Counted from the stretch's first letter, positions 9,010 to 18,485 are shown. The stretch: 64,000 nucleotides of DNA from Pseudomonas berkeleyensis (GCF_014109765.1 NZ_CP059139.1:2484001-2548000); one strand, 5' to 3'. Made by a program: numbers and translations. The notes: generated by a model from the sequence alone, not told the origin.

Positions 9010-9142
9010 AATTGAGTTAAATACGATTTTTGAATATCGATGTGCCGGGAAGTTGGGTGGCAAATGGTCGCTGGCAGGAGGGCTGCGTGCCGCTTGGAGA
9101 AAGGTGTTGTTGCGCACACGGCGCTGGCAGCGCCCGCTGCGC

Positions 9143-9859
9143 TCAGCCAGCGATCTCGCCATTGCGAATGGCGGTGCGGATGGCCTGCGCTGTTGTCGTC
9201 ACACCAAGGCGACGGCGCGCCGAGCGCAGATGGTTTTCCACGGTGCGCTCCGACAGGCCGAGTGTCGTCGCGATATCCGCCTGACGCCGGCCAGCAGCTG
9301 TCCAGGCCAGCACTTCGCGCTCGCGCGGCGTGAGCTTGCCGAGACTGTCGTCCATGGGCGCCTCGAGCAATCTGCGAGCGCAGAAGAACGCCGCGTTGGC
9401 GAGCAAACCGAGCCCCAGGCGTACCCGTGGCGAACCGTCAACCTGCATGCCGCCGAGACTCATGGCGCCTTCCAGCCCACGTGGGCCGAACACCGGAACC
9501 TGCAAACCCTGGACGCCGACACCTTTGGGCGTGCGAACCACGCGATAGCGTTCGCCGTCCTGCTCCTGCACCTTGATCCAGAAGAAGGCATCGCGCGCAT
9601 CGAGCAGGTGGCGCGTGACAGGGCAGCGCCGCATGTAGGTTTCGGCATCGACGGGTTGCCCGTCACCGAACCAGTTGCCTTCCACCCAATGGATGCGCTC
9701 GATGATTTCTTCGCTCGCCGCCGAGGCGGAAAACAGCACGAAGCGATCATAGCCATGGGGATTGGCGAAACCCCGCACGGCCGCTTTGATCGCTTCCAGG
9801 CTTTGCGCCGCCTCGATGTCGAGCACGGCGCGCATGGCTGCCTCGGCTGGCGAGTCCAT
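9143..9859 (-). CDS. LuxR-type regulator with N-terminal autoinducer-binding-like domain
   Basis: This 238-residue protein has an N-terminal ~160-residue domain resembling the acyl-homoserine-lactone binding fold (HGYDRFVLFSAS, YMRRCPVTRHLLDARDAFFW, GVGVQGLQVPVFGPRGLEGAMSLGG). A GerE/LuxR helix-turn-helix follows at about 175-225 (LTPREREVLAWTAAGRRQAD, then LSERTVENHLRSARRRL). No LuxI synthase is present, so it is a LuxR solo. The ATG at 9859 overlaps the hchA stop by one base (TGATG), which argues for co-expression with hchA; a GTG one codon earlier is the alternative start. Whether the domain binds AHL, another small molecule or nothing is unknown. Confidence 0.88.
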   Translation of the reverse strand: MDSPAEAAMRAVLDIEAAQSLEAIKAAVRGFANPHGYDRFVLFSASAASEEIIERIHWVEGNWFGDGQPVDAETYMRRCPVTRHLLDARDAFFWIKVQEQDGERYRVVRTPKGVGVQGLQVPVFGPRGLEGAMSLGGMQVDGSPRVRLGLGLLANAAFFCARRLLEAPMDDSLGKLTPREREVLAWTAAGRRQADIATTLGLSERTVENHLRSARRRLGVTTTAQAIRTAIRNGEIAG

Positions 9860-10737
9860 CACTTCGTCGCGACCGCTTGCAGCAATGCTGCCGCAGCGAG
9901 CTTGCCCAGGTTGTTGCCGGCCAGCGGGCTGTCGCCGGTCAGCAGTTTGCGATCCTGGTGCGTCGCACCGGAGATGTCCTGGTTGACGATCTCTACGCCC
10001 AGTGCCTGCAGGCGTTCGCCGAACTTCCAGGTCAGGTGGCCCGGCATGTAGCCGATGTCGGGCGTCTTGGCGTCGAGGGCATCGGGAAATGCGCAGATGC
10101 GGTAGCCGTTGAAGGGGTAGTTACCTGCCGACTCACCCACGCCGGCCGCCAGAAGTGCCGCTGGGCCGTGGCACAGGGAAATGATGAATTTGTCGTTGGC
10201 GACCGCCCACTGCAGCACTTCTTTCACCTCCGTGCTTTCGGGCAGCCCGATCAGGGCACCGTGACCGCCGGGGATGAATACGCCGATGTAGTCGGAGTCC
10301 TCGCCCAGTGCTTTTGCTATGACGTCGGCCAGCTTGAGTGGGCGTTTGAAGCGGTCGCGGTATTTGCCATACAGGCCCTGTACCTCGCTGTCTTCGGATG
10401 GCATGGCCCAGAATTCGAATTTCACCGGGTTGCCGGAGAGGGTGGCGACATCGAAGGTGAAACCGGCCTTGTCGAGGTGATACATGGGCAGCAGGGTTTC
10501 CACCGGGTGGTTGCCAGTGGAGAACATCGTGCCGTTGTCGGTCAGCAAATAACGCTCGTCGGCGCCGATCAGCAGGATCTTCCAGCGTCCGCCCTGGTAT
10601 GGGCTGGGATAGTCGGCGCCGCTGAGATCGGATTTCGCCGAGGTGAACTGGCTGAGCGAGTAGGGCGAGGGGAAGAAGGCGTTGTCTTCTGCCGGATCGG
10701 GAGTGGGGCGCTTGTCGTCGGTCTGCGAGATGGTCAT
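9859..10737 (-). CDS. hchA: Glyoxalase III / Hsp31 protein deglycase HchA
   Basis: This 292-residue DJ-1/PfpI-superfamily protein has Hsp31 length. The catalytic triad region is visible: Glu80 in NHPVE, Cys189 and His190 in [13 protein letters not shown], with [12 protein letters not shown] before it. Known HchA proteins convert methylglyoxal to lactate without glutathione, have been reported to repair glycated substrates, and act as holdases. The start is the ATG at 10737, preceded by GGAGAACCCC. It is the first gene of a two-gene unit with the LuxR-type regulator; the ars genes upstream end 116 bases away, so it probably has its own promoter. Confidence 0.95.
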   Translation of the reverse strand: MTISQTDDKRPTPDPAEDNAFFPSPYSLSQFTSAKSDLSGADYPSPYQGGRWKILLIGADERYLLTDNGTMFSTGNHPVETLLPMYHLDKAGFTFDVATLSGNPVKFEFWAMPSEDSEVQGLYGKYRDRFKRPLKLADVIAKALGEDSDYIGVFIPGGHGALIGLPESTEVKEVLQWAVANDKFIISLCHGPAALLAAGVGESAGNYPFNGYRICAFPDALDAKTPDIGYMPGHLTWKFGERLQALGVEIVNQDISGATHQDRKLLTGDSPLAGNNLGKLAAAALLQAVATK

Positions 10738-10853
10738 GGGGTTCTCCTTCGAATCAGACGTTTGGTGACGTCCAGGCTAGTAGTGCGGCCTGTGTCCAGC
10801 AATGAGGGATTTCCCTCAAGGCTATCGACCGTTCCCCCCAGCAGTGCCAGCGA

Positions 10854-11555
10854 TCAGATCGAGCGCTGATTGACCCGAGCTGAAAGTTGCTCCGCGCTTT
10901 CCTTGCGCTCGGAGTAGCGATCCACGAGCATGTCCTGGTGTCCACGCAGCAGGACGGTGAATTTCAACAGTTCTTCCATGACGTCGACCAGCCGGTCGTA
11001 GTAAGGCGAAGGTTTCATGCGGCCGGCCTCGTCGAACTCCATGAAGGCCTTGGGCACCGAGGACTGGTTGGGTATGGTGAACATGCGCATCCAGCGACCG
11101 AGCACGCGCAGCTGGTTGACCACGTTGAACGATTGCGAGCCACCGCACACCTGCATCACCGCCAGCGTCTTGCCCTGGGTGGGACGCACCGCACCAAGTG
11201 CCAGCGGGATCCAGTCGATTTGCGCCTTGAACACCGCCGACATGGCGCCGTGGCGTTCCGGCGAGCACCAGACCTGGCCTTCCGACCACTGCACCAGCTC
11301 ACGCAGTTCCTGCACCTTGGGATGCTCTACGGGGGCGTCGTCCGGCAATGGCAGGCCCGATGGATCGAAGATGCGTGTCTGCGCACCGAAGTGTTCGAGC
11401 AGGCGCGCCGCTTCTTCGACCAGCAGGCGGCTGAACGAGCGTTCGCGGGTCGACCCGTGGAGCAGCAGGATGCGCGGCGCGTCACCACCGGGCACCAGCG
11501 CAGCTGGGCTGGCGTCGAACAGGGACAGATCGAGGTTGGGGAGCGTGTCGGTCAT
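10854..11555 (-). CDS. arsH: Arsenical resistance NADPH:FMN oxidoreductase ArsH
   Basis: This 233-residue flavodoxin-fold protein has the phosphate-binding loop [11 protein letters not shown] at about residues 33-43 and the ArsH blocks [20 protein letters not shown] and [15 protein letters not shown]. ArsH uses NADPH and FMN to oxidise trivalent organoarsenicals to less toxic pentavalent forms and reduces quinones. It is the last gene of arsR-arsB-arsC-arsH, 14 bases after arsC. Length and motifs are complete. Confidence 0.95.
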   Translation of the reverse strand: MTDTLPNLDLSLFDASPAALVPGGDAPRILLLHGSTRERSFSRLLVEEAARLLEHFGAQTRIFDPSGLPLPDDAPVEHPKVQELRELVQWSEGQVWCSPERHGAMSAVFKAQIDWIPLALGAVRPTQGKTLAVMQVCGGSQSFNVVNQLRVLGRWMRMFTIPNQSSVPKAFMEFDEAGRMKPSPYYDRLVDVMEELLKFTVLLRGHQDMLVDRYSERKESAEQLSARVNQRSI

Positions 11556-11569
11556 GGTGTTTCCTGCTT

Positions 11570-12040
11570 TCAGAGTGTGCCGATGCGGTCGAGCTCGCGC
11601 TGCAGCGTGTCGCGGTCGAGGGTGGCGAAGGGCAGGGCGAGGAAGGCCCGGCAACGTCGCTCGATCTGTGCCAGCGTGTCGTGGAAGGCGGCGTCCACGG
11701 CGGCTTCGTCTCCGGCCGCTTCGGAAGGATCCAGCAGGCCCCAGTGGGCCTTCAGGGCCGGCCCGAAGTACACCGGGCAAGTTTCGCCCGCAGCCTTGTC
11801 GCACACGGTGATGACGATATCCGGCGGGTTGTCGGCGAAGGCGTCGTTGCCCTTGCTGCTAAGCCCGGTGGTTGCGATGCCGGCCTGTTCGAGGGTGGTG
11901 AGGCTGCGCGGCAGCACCTGGCCCTTGGGAAAGCTGCCGGCGCTGACCGCCTCGAAGCCTTCTGGCGCGAGGTGGTTGAACAGGGCTTCGGAAAGGATGC
12001 TGCGGCAGCTGTTGGCCGTGCACATGAACAGGACTCGCAT
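11570..12040 (-). CDS. arsC: Arsenate reductase ArsC (low-molecular-weight phosphatase type)
   Basis: This 156-residue cytoplasmic enzyme has the CX5R phosphatase loop C7-TANSC-R13 at its N-terminus and a second Cys pair in [17 protein letters not shown], used in the intramolecular disulfide relay of the thioredoxin-linked class. It reduces arsenate to arsenite for export by ArsB. The ATG at 12040 follows arsB by 26 bases; longer frames upstream lie inside arsB. It is not the glutaredoxin-linked Gram-negative type, which lacks CX5R. Confidence 0.95.
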   Translation of the reverse strand: MRVLFMCTANSCRSILSEALFNHLAPEGFEAVSAGSFPKGQVLPRSLTTLEQAGIATTGLSSKGNDAFADNPPDIVITVCDKAAGETCPVYFGPALKAHWGLLDPSEAAGDEAAVDAAFHDTLAQIERRCRAFLALPFATLDRDTLQRELDRIGTL

Positions 12041-12066
12041 GCTTGCTCCTGCCGCTCGGGCGGTAG

Positions 12067-13350
12067 TCAGAGGCTCAGGCGCAGGGCCAGGGCCGAAAGG
12101 GTGATCAGCAGAACCGGGGCGGTCAGTAGCAGGCCGACTCGGAAGTAGTAACCCCAGGTGATGCGCATGCCCTTGCGGGCCAGCACGTGCAGCCAGAGCA
12201 GGGTGGCCAGGCTGCCGATGGGGGTGATCTTCGGGCCGAGGTCGCAGCCGATGACATTGGCGTAGATCATCGCTTCGCGGATCACCCCCTCGGCACCGCT
12301 GGCCTGGATCGACAGTGCTCCGATCAGCACGCTGGGCATGTTGTTCATCACCGAGGAGAGCAGGGCCGAGAGCAGGCCGGTGCCGAGTGCCGCCGTCCAC
12401 AAGCCCTGCTGCGCAAGGCCGTCGAGCACCTGCGTGAGCAGGTCGGTCAGACCGGCATTCTTCAGGCCGTAGACCACCAGGTACATACCGAGGGAGAACA
12501 CCACCACCTGCCATGGCGCTTCACGCAGCACCCGCCGGGTGGCGATGCGCTGGCCACGGGCGGCGACGACGAACAGCAGCAGCGCGCAGACGGCGGCCAC
12601 CGCACTGACGGGAATGCCGAGCGGCTCCAGGGCGAAAAGCCCGAGTAGCAGGCCGAGCAGTGTCCACCCACCCACCACGAACGTGGCACGGTCGCGGATG
12701 GCCGAGGCCGGTTCCGGCAACGCGTCGAGGGCGTATTGCGCCGGCAGGTCGCGGCGGAAGAACAGGAACAGCACGAGCAGCGTCGCGGCGACGCTGGCCA
12801 GGTTCACCGGCACCATCACCGCAGCATATTCGGCGAAACCGAGACCGAAATAGTCGGCCGAGACGATGTTGACCAGGTTGGATACCACCAATGGCAGGCT
12901 GGCAGTGTCGGCGATGAAGCCGGCAGCCATGACGAAAGCCAGGGTGGTGGCCGCCGAGAAGCGCAAGCGAACCAGCATGGCCATGACGATGGGCGTGAGG
13001 ATCAGCGCCGCACCATCGTTGGCGAACAGTGCGGAGACGGCGGCGCCGAGCAGCACGCAGAAGCAGAACAACCGATGGCCACTGCCGTTGGCCCAGCGCG
13101 CCACGTGCAGGGCGGCCCATTCGAAGAAACCAGCCTCGTCCAGCAGCAGGCTGATGATGATGACGGCGATGAAGGTAGCGGTAGCGTTCCAGACGATGCT
13201 CCATACCAGCGGGATGTCGTGCAGCGACACTGCGCCGACGGCCAGGGCGATCAGCGCGCCGATGCTGGCGCTCCAGCCAACACCGAGCCCCCTGGGTTGC
13301 CAGATGACCAGCACGAGGGTGAACACGAACACGGCAGCGGCAATCAGCAT
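12067..13350 (-). CDS. arsB: Arsenite efflux antiporter ArsB
   Basis: This 427-residue inner-membrane protein has about 12 hydrophobic segments, typical ArsB length, and family blocks such as [29 protein letters not shown] and [17 protein letters not shown]. ArsB extrudes As(OH)3/Sb(OH)3 using the proton gradient, alone or with an ArsA ATPase; no arsA is present here. It follows arsR by 21 bases and is the second gene of the operon. Confidence 0.95.
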   Translation of the reverse strand: MLIAAAVFVFTLVLVIWQPRGLGVGWSASIGALIALAVGAVSLHDIPLVWSIVWNATATFIAVIIISLLLDEAGFFEWAALHVARWANGSGHRLFCFCVLLGAAVSALFANDGAALILTPIVMAMLVRLRFSAATTLAFVMAAGFIADTASLPLVVSNLVNIVSADYFGLGFAEYAAVMVPVNLASVAATLLVLFLFFRRDLPAQYALDALPEPASAIRDRATFVVGGWTLLGLLLGLFALEPLGIPVSAVAAVCALLLFVVAARGQRIATRRVLREAPWQVVVFSLGMYLVVYGLKNAGLTDLLTQVLDGLAQQGLWTAALGTGLLSALLSSVMNNMPSVLIGALSIQASGAEGVIREAMIYANVIGCDLGPKITPIGSLATLLWLHVLARKGMRITWGYYFRVGLLLTAPVLLITLSALALRLSL

Positions 13351-13371
13351 TGGAGAGGTTACTCGGTAGGG

Positions 13372-13719
13372 TCAGCAGCAGGACTGGGTGCGAACGGGGC
13401 GGCCATCCATGTGTTGCAGGCGGGAGGCGTTGCTGGCGAGCCACTCCGTGTTGGCCGTGAGCGTCACCTGGAGCAGCTCGGCTACCCAGGCGGGCAACTG
13501 CGGGTTCAGGCGGTAATACACCCATTGGCCCTGGCGGCGGTCGAGCAGCAGGCCGCTGCTGCGCAGCTGGGCGAGGTGACGGCTGATCTTCGGCTGGCTG
13601 TCGTCAAGGGCGCACATCAGCTCGCACACGCAGAGTTCGCCGAACTGGGCGATGAGCAGGGTGGCGCGGGCACGGGTTTCGTCGGCCAGGCTCTTGAACA
13701 CATCGGTCGGAGTGATCAT
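13372..13719 (-). CDS. arsR: Arsenic-responsive repressor ArsR
   Basis: This 115-residue winged-helix ArsR/SmtB repressor carries the metalloid-sensing motif ELCVCELMCAL (Cys pair plus third Cys) on the recognition-side helix, as in E. coli ArsR, and DDSQPKISRHLAQLR as recognition helix. It ends in a CC pair (TQSCC) that could add thiols. As(III) binding releases DNA and opens the operon. The ATG at 13719 is preferred because a much longer upstream frame would run through the promoter dyad. Confidence 0.95.
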   Translation of the reverse strand: MITPTDVFKSLADETRARATLLIAQFGELCVCELMCALDDSQPKISRHLAQLRSSGLLLDRRQGQWVYYRLNPQLPAWVAELLQVTLTANTEWLASNASRLQHMDGRPVRTQSCC

Positions 13720-13730
13720 GGGCGTGAAGT

Positions 13731-13778
13731 CATATATGTGGGATTTCGAATATATGGAAATCCATATGTTCATGGCAA
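13731..13778 (-). promoter_or_regulatory. ars promoter with ArsR operator dyad
   Basis: Reading the minus strand, TTGCCA (13773-13778) and TATATT (13749-13754) are separated by 18 bases and form a sigma-70-like promoter. Overlapping the spacer and -10 is a perfect dyad, ATATGGA-AA-TCCATAT (13752-13767). A second palindrome CATATATG lies at 13731-13738, nearer the arsR start. ArsR-family repressors bind AT-rich dyads over the promoter, so autoregulation is likely. The region also faces the divergent pdxY gene. Confidence 0.7.
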
Positions 13779-13868
13779 GGCAAAACCGCTGTGCACCTCG
13801 GGCTTGGCATGCGCAGGTGGCATGACGAATAATTCTCGGCCCACCGTATCCCGCCAGCAGAGACCGCC

Positions 13869-14741
13869 ATGAGCGCCACGCTACCGCCCCTCGTCCTGTC
13901 CATTCAGTCGCATGTCGCCTGGGGCCATGTCGGCAATGCCGCGGCGGTTTTCCCGTTGCAACGGCTGGGCTTCGAGGTGTTGCCGATTCACACCGTGCAG
14001 TTCTCCAACCACACCGGCTACGGGCAATTTCGTGGCCAGGTGTTCGGCGCCGAGCATGTGCGCGAAGTGCTGCTGGGGCTGCGTGAGCGTGGTGTGCTGC
14101 CACGCCTTTCCGCGGTGCTTTCCGGTTACCTCGGCGACGCCGACACGGGGCGAGTGATTCTCGAGGCGGTGGGCGAGATTCGTCAGCACAACCCGGCGCT
14201 GCGTTACCTCTGCGATCCGGTGATGGGCGACGTGGGGCGCGGCGTGTTCGTCAATCCGGCGATTCCCGATTTCCTGCGCGATCAGGCAATTCCTTTCGCC
14301 AATATCATCACGCCCAACCAGTTCGAGTTCGAACTGCTCACAGGCTCGAAGCCAGCCAATCTGCAGGAGGCGGTGAAGGTCGCCCGGCAGTTGCGTGGTC
14401 GCGGCCCGGAGGTGGTGATCGTCACCAGTCTGGCGACGCCGGATATCCCTGAAAGCGAGCTGGGTACGTTGGCGGTGAATGGCGAGGGTGCCTGGTTGGT
14501 GACCACGCCGCGTCTGGCTCTGCATCCGTTGCCCAACGGCATGGGCGATGTGTTCTCGGCGACCCTGCTCGGTCGCCTGCTGGCTGGGCAGGCACTGCCG
14601 CAGGCGCTGGAGCTGGCCACGGCAACGCTCTACGCGCTGGTCGAGCAGACCGCAGACGGCGCGCGTGACCTGCCGTTGGTGACTGCGCAGGAGCAGATCG
14701 TCGCGCCGGGTAAGCGCTTCGTGGCGAAAGCATTGGCCTGA
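13869..14741 (+). CDS. pdxY: Pyridoxal kinase PdxY
   Basis: This 290-residue ribokinase-fold enzyme phosphorylates pyridoxal to PLP in the salvage pathway. It shows the N-terminal SIQSHVAWGHVGNAAAVFPLQ substrate region, YLCDPVMGD, the TPNQFEFELLTG block and the C-terminal anion-hole motif PNGMGDVFSA containing the catalytic Asp. The start is the ATG at 13869. The gene stands alone, divergent from arsR. Length is normal. Confidence 0.95.
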   Translation: MSATLPPLVLSIQSHVAWGHVGNAAAVFPLQRLGFEVLPIHTVQFSNHTGYGQFRGQVFGAEHVREVLLGLRERGVLPRLSAVLSGYLGDADTGRVILEAVGEIRQHNPALRYLCDPVMGDVGRGVFVNPAIPDFLRDQAIPFANIITPNQFEFELLTGSKPANLQEAVKVARQLRGRGPEVVIVTSLATPDIPESELGTLAVNGEGAWLVTTPRLALHPLPNGMGDVFSATLLGRLLAGQALPQALELATATLYALVEQTADGARDLPLVTAQEQIVAPGKRFVAKALA

Positions 14742-14887
14742 ACCGGCGTTCATCGGAATCAGGGTGATTTCAAGGTGATATCACTCTATTCTGCTCCACA
14801 TTCGGTCGCTCCTTGCTCTCGTGACCGTTTCTACGGATGGATTTTGACCTTTATCCCAGCAGGCCATCCTCACCGTAGACCGTCTTC

Positions 14888-15193
14888 ATGCCGTTTCATC
14901 GACTCTTTGCCTGGTTCGTGGCCACCGCGCTGTGCGTCACTGCCAATCTGTCGTTTGCCGAACAGATCAGCGGGCAGCTGCAGATCAGCCTGACCATTCT
15001 CAAGCGTTGCGAGATTGCTGCTCGAAGCGATGCGGCTGGCGTGTACCTGTCCGCGCATGACTGTGAGCACGCGGCCTATCGTCTGCAGGATCCGAACGGA
15101 CGCCCCTTGCCATTGGCGCCGAATGCAGAGGCGACGTCGTTGACAACGCAGTCCGTCGAGAATGCCGGCTCGACGCTGGTGATCTACTGGTAA
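14888..15193 (+). CDS. Secreted 101-residue protein resembling a cut-down spore-coat-U pilin
   Basis: The protein has a signal peptide (MPFHRLFAWFVATALCVTANLSFA) followed by EQISGQLQISLTILKRCEI, which mirrors the first strand and Cys of the Csu subunits (compare LQGQLNVQITIGTGC in the gene at 20372-20905). It ends NAGSTLVIYW, again like the closing strand of those pilins. The middle of the SCPU domain is missing and only one further Cys (HDCEH) remains. It lies tail-to-tail with the csuE-like gene, four bases apart, on the opposite strand from the whole pilus operon. Function unknown; it may be a minor subunit, an assembly modulator or a decayed pilin. GTGATATCAC at 14775-14784 lies upstream. 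Confidence 0.65.
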   Translation: MPFHRLFAWFVATALCVTANLSFAEQISGQLQISLTILKRCEIAARSDAAGVYLSAHDCEHAAYRLQDPNGRPLPLAPNAEATSLTTQSVENAGSTLVIYW

Positions 15194-15197
15194 GGCC

Positions 15198-16166
15198 TCA
15201 GTAGCTGATGATCAGCAGCACGTTGTCGGTGTAGACACCGACCGGTGCGTTGCTCTGCGTGGGATCGAGGATCGCCTGGTAGGTGAAACTCTGCGAGTTG
15301 CCCGTGCCGCTGGCCGTCAGCGGCGAGGCGGCGTTCCAGATCAGGCTGCTGGAGCTGTAGTAGAGGTTGTAGCGGATGAACTGGCCGGCACCATTGTTCA
15401 GTCGCCGCCAGGGCGCCTGATAGTTTTGCCCATTGTCGAAGCTCAGCGTGTAGCCCTCGGTATTGGTGCAGGTCACGGCGAAGGTGCGCTGCTGCGCGCT
15501 GAACTGGCTGATCAGGGCGTTGGCGCCGAAGTCCACGTTAGGCAGCGTGTCGATGCGGCAGGCCTTGCTGACTACCAGAGTGATGGTCACGGTGGCGAGC
15601 GAGCCGGTGCCCCAGTTGGTCGGGGCGCCACAGATCACCACACAGTTCTGCGTCAGCCCTGGGCTGCGATCCCAGGCACAGACGTTGAGTGCGCCGACGG
15701 TGCAGATCGCCCAATCCCAGCGCAAGGTGACGGTGGCGGTGTAGGTACCGGCCGGTACATTGGGCCCAGGGTTGGTGCGGAAGAACAGGCCAATGGCGGT
15801 GGAGCTGCCACCCAGGGCCAGCAGATTGATCGCGCTCAGTTGTTGCGGCTGGCCACTCACCAGTGCCTGGCTGTAACCGGAGTCCTGGTAGACCTGAAAG
15901 GGAATCTGATTGCCCTGGCCGTCTTGCAGGGCCAGGCTTCCGGTGTTCTGCAGCGTCACCCTGACGTAGGCACCGGCCAGTACCTGAAGCACTCCGGGGC
16001 AGGACAGGCCAGAGCCGGCGCCGGCTTGCTGGGGGACGGTGCGCAGGGTCAGGGAGTTGGCGTTGCCCAGATTGACCACGCCTCCCGTATAGGTGTTGCA
16101 CGCGTAGGCTGGCACACTGGCCAACGCAGCGCCGAGCAGCAGGGTGAGGATCAGCCCGCGAATCAT
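15198..16166 (-). CDS. csuE: Csu-type pilus tip adhesin-like protein (spore coat U domain)
   Basis: This 322-residue secreted protein has a signal ending PAYACNTYTG and two SCPU-like halves. The second half carries the Cys and beta-strand pattern of Csu subunits (CRIDTLPNVDFGANALISQ, FAVTCTNTEGYTLSF) and ends DNVLLIISY. In Acinetobacter the two-domain CsuE is the tip adhesin whose hydrophobic finger loops bind abiotic surfaces. It is the last gene of the operon and its ATG overlaps the usher stop by four bases (ATGA). The role is assigned by position and two-domain size; the symbol is by analogy. Confidence 0.85.
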   Translation of the reverse strand: MIRGLILTLLLGAALASVPAYACNTYTGGVVNLGNANSLTLRTVPQQAGAGSGLSCPGVLQVLAGAYVRVTLQNTGSLALQDGQGNQIPFQVYQDSGYSQALVSGQPQQLSAINLLALGGSSTAIGLFFRTNPGPNVPAGTYTATVTLRWDWAICTVGALNVCAWDRSPGLTQNCVVICGAPTNWGTGSLATVTITLVVSKACRIDTLPNVDFGANALISQFSAQQRTFAVTCTNTEGYTLSFDNGQNYQAPWRRLNNGAGQFIRYNLYYSSSSLIWNAASPLTASGTGNSQSFTYQAILDPTQSNAPVGVYTDNVLLIISY

Positions 16167-18481
16167 GGCGAGGCGTCCTGTTTCAGGCAGGTCAGGGGGC
16201 CGACCACGGCCATTTCCACGGCGCTCTCATCCAGCATGAAGCGACTGCTGCACTGGCTGCCCTCGGGCAGGAACGCCTGCAACTGGTTGTCCTGAGCCAG
16301 TCCTTCGAGATACAGCTGGCCATCCCAGCCGATGTAGGTGCGTTGACCGCTGGGGCGATGCAGAACCTGGGTGCCGCGTGGCAGCGGCTGTCCCTGGTCG
16401 TCGACCAACTGGATGCTGGCGGACAGACTCATGGTCATGGGGAAGGCGAGCAGTGCGCCGCTGCCCTGATGCACGGCGATGCGCTTCTGGGTTTCGGACA
16501 ATTGCAGGTTGCTCGGCAGATCCAGCAGGTCGACTTCGTACTGGCCTGGGTAGTAGGACGGCACCCAGGGCACCAGCAGGTAACCCGCTGAATCGGTGCG
16601 GCCGAGCAGTTGGTGTTCGTAGCGCACGGGCACGTCGGCATAGCCTTCGGTACTGACCAGCACGAACGCGTCGTCGATCCGGTTGCTGGCGAACATCTGG
16701 CCCTGCATGGCCACCAGCGAGCCGCTGACACCGCCCCATTGCGTGGTGATACCGTCGTTTTCGTAAACGCCTGCCTGCACTTGGGCATGCTGGGTGCGCC
16801 AGGTCAGGTCGGCCTGACGGTATTCGCTGTCGCCGCTGGCATAGCCGAGGTTCCAACCCAGGCCACCATCGCTGGGTGGGTTGCGGCTGAAGTTGGCGCG
16901 CACCCGTTGATTGCCGTTGCTGTCGCGCTCCACGCCCGTGGCCAGCGTGGAGTACAGGTCGAAGGGAATGACCAACTGAGCCTGAATGGCGTGCGAGCCG
17001 TCGTCCAGTTGGCGGTTCAAGGATACGAAGAAGCTGCTGTTGCCCCATAGGCTGCGTGACCAGGAGAGGTTGAGCAGACGGGTTCGGCTGCCGTTGTGTT
17101 CTTCATTGGCGAAGTAGCCGATACCGAAGGAGCCAAATCTCTCGGGGCTGAAGCTGAAAGTCAGTTGATCCTGGGTCTTGCTCAGCGGGCCGCCGGCCAA
17201 ATCGCTGTCCAGGGCGTGTGCGACGCTGAGGTCGGCATAGTCCGAAGTGCGCTGGATACGTTGCGCAGTGATGCCGAAGCGCCGCGCGTAGTAGCTGTAA
17301 CCAAGGCTGTATTGCTGGCCGTTACCGATACCGCTGCTCTGGCTGACCGAGCCGGTCAGCGTACCCATGAGGCCGAGTCCGACGGTGGCGCCAACGCCAG
17401 CCTGCCTGAGACCTGCACCGGCTTCGGCATGGCTTTCCAGGGTGAGGCTGTCGGTCAGGCCGTAGCGTAGGCTGCCGCTGCCTACCAGGCGACCATAGGA
17501 AAAATCGTCCACGCCATAGTTACGGCGCAACTTGCCGACCGACAGGGAAAAGTCCGAAAGGCCCTGACGCAGGAGAGTGTCGGTCACGTAGAACGGCACC
17601 GTGGTGGACACCTGGCGCCCCAGCACGTCGGTGGTCACCAGCGTCGCTGTGCCGGCGCCGCTGATGTAAGGCACGGTGTTGAGGGTGAAGGGGCCGGGGC
17701 GCAGATCCTGCTGGCCGATGCGGGCATTGTCGATGAACAGATCCACGGTGCTGGGCACGGCGGCATCGCCATCGAAACGCGGCAGGGGGTAGGTGATCAG
17801 ATCCGGACGCAGCGAGAAATCGCGCGAAATCTGCACCCCGCCCACGCGCACCGCGCTGTTCCAGGTCAGCGCGCCGGTGATCAGGTCGCCGCCGCTGAGG
17901 CTGAGCATGCGTTGCTGGTCGTTGAAGCGCCAGGTGGTGTCGTAACGGGTGTAGCCATCGCGATAGCCCGGCCCGGAGAAGCTGTAGCGATGGACGCCGG
18001 TGTTGGAAATCATGCCGAAACCGTCGAACACCCGCTGTTCCAGCCAGGTATTGGCGTAATGGCCGGCGTTCTCGGTGTGGTTGTAGTAGAGGTCATAGTT
18101 GAACAGGGCGCCGAGTGCGCTCTGCGCTTCCATCGCCTCGCTCAGGCCGCTGGGGCCGAAGCGCTGATGCGGCAACCATTCGCTGGGCAGGGTGAGCAGC
18201 AGGCGCTGGCTGTCTTGCTGATACTCGCTGCGCAGGGCATCGATCTTATCCAGTGCGACCCAGGGCGTTGTCTCCGAGGGCAAGCGTACACCCGCAGCGA
18301 GCAAGTCTTCGCGTTGGGCGAACAGCCTGCCCTGATGCTCTCTCACTTCCACCACCTTGCCGCTGGGCAGTTCATTGACGATCAACTCCAGGTAAAGCAA
18401 CTGGGCCTCGGCGAACTGCTGTGCATCATCGCCATGGGCTGAGCGGCCTGACAGCAGCGCGGCCAGGAACAGCAACGCCAA
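16163..18481 (-). CDS. csuD: Outer-membrane usher of an archaic chaperone-usher pilus (CsuD-like)
   Basis: This usher of about 770 residues (PapC/FimD superfamily, Pfam Usher) has an N-terminal periplasmic domain (YLELIVNELPSGKVVEVREH), a central 24-strand pore with plug (LYYNHTENAGHYANTWLEQR, TLVTTDVLGRQVSTTVPFYV) and C-terminal plug/CTD domains (LGRTDSAGYLLVPWVPSY, LTCLKQ). It secretes and polymerises chaperone-bound subunits. The start is uncertain: no ATG or GTG lies near the chaperone stop. The best candidates are TTG at 18481 or 18475, just after a GAGTAGG that overlaps the chaperone stop, giving a signal ending SGRSAHG. The stop overlaps the tip gene. Confidence 0.88.
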   Translation of the reverse strand: MALLFLAALLSGRSAHGDDAQQFAEAQLLYLELIVNELPSGKVVEVREHQGRLFAQREDLLAAGVRLPSETTPWVALDKIDALRSEYQQDSQRLLLTLPSEWLPHQRFGPSGLSEAMEAQSALGALFNYDLYYNHTENAGHYANTWLEQRVFDGFGMISNTGVHRYSFSGPGYRDGYTRYDTTWRFNDQQRMLSLSGGDLITGALTWNSAVRVGGVQISRDFSLRPDLITYPLPRFDGDAAVPSTVDLFIDNARIGQQDLRPGPFTLNTVPYISGAGTATLVTTDVLGRQVSTTVPFYVTDTLLRQGLSDFSLSVGKLRRNYGVDDFSYGRLVGSGSLRYGLTDSLTLESHAEAGAGLRQAGVGATVGLGLMGTLTGSVSQSSGIGNGQQYSLGYSYYARRFGITAQRIQRTSDYADLSVAHALDSDLAGGPLSKTQDQLTFSFSPERFGSFGIGYFANEEHNGSRTRLLNLSWSRSLWGNSSFFVSLNRQLDDGSHAIQAQLVIPFDLYSTLATGVERDSNGNQRVRANFSRNPPSDGGLGWNLGYASGDSEYRQADLTWRTQHAQVQAGVYENDGITTQWGGVSGSLVAMQGQMFASNRIDDAFVLVSTEGYADVPVRYEHQLLGRTDSAGYLLVPWVPSYYPGQYEVDLLDLPSNLQLSETQKRIAVHQGSGALLAFPMTMSLSASIQLVDDQGQPLPRGTQVLHRPSGQRTYIGWDGQLYLEGLAQDNQLQAFLPEGSQCSSRFMLDESAVEMAVVGPLTCLKQDASP

Positions 18482-18485
18482 CGAC

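Noticed and set aside
8898-9060. Sigma-54 promoter for the sulfur operon
   Set aside because: GGCAC occurs on the minus strand, but no GC or TTGC follows at the required spacing.
12736-13872. A 378-codon plus-strand open frame over arsB and arsR
   Set aside because: It is antisense to well-recognised ars genes and has no recognisable domain.
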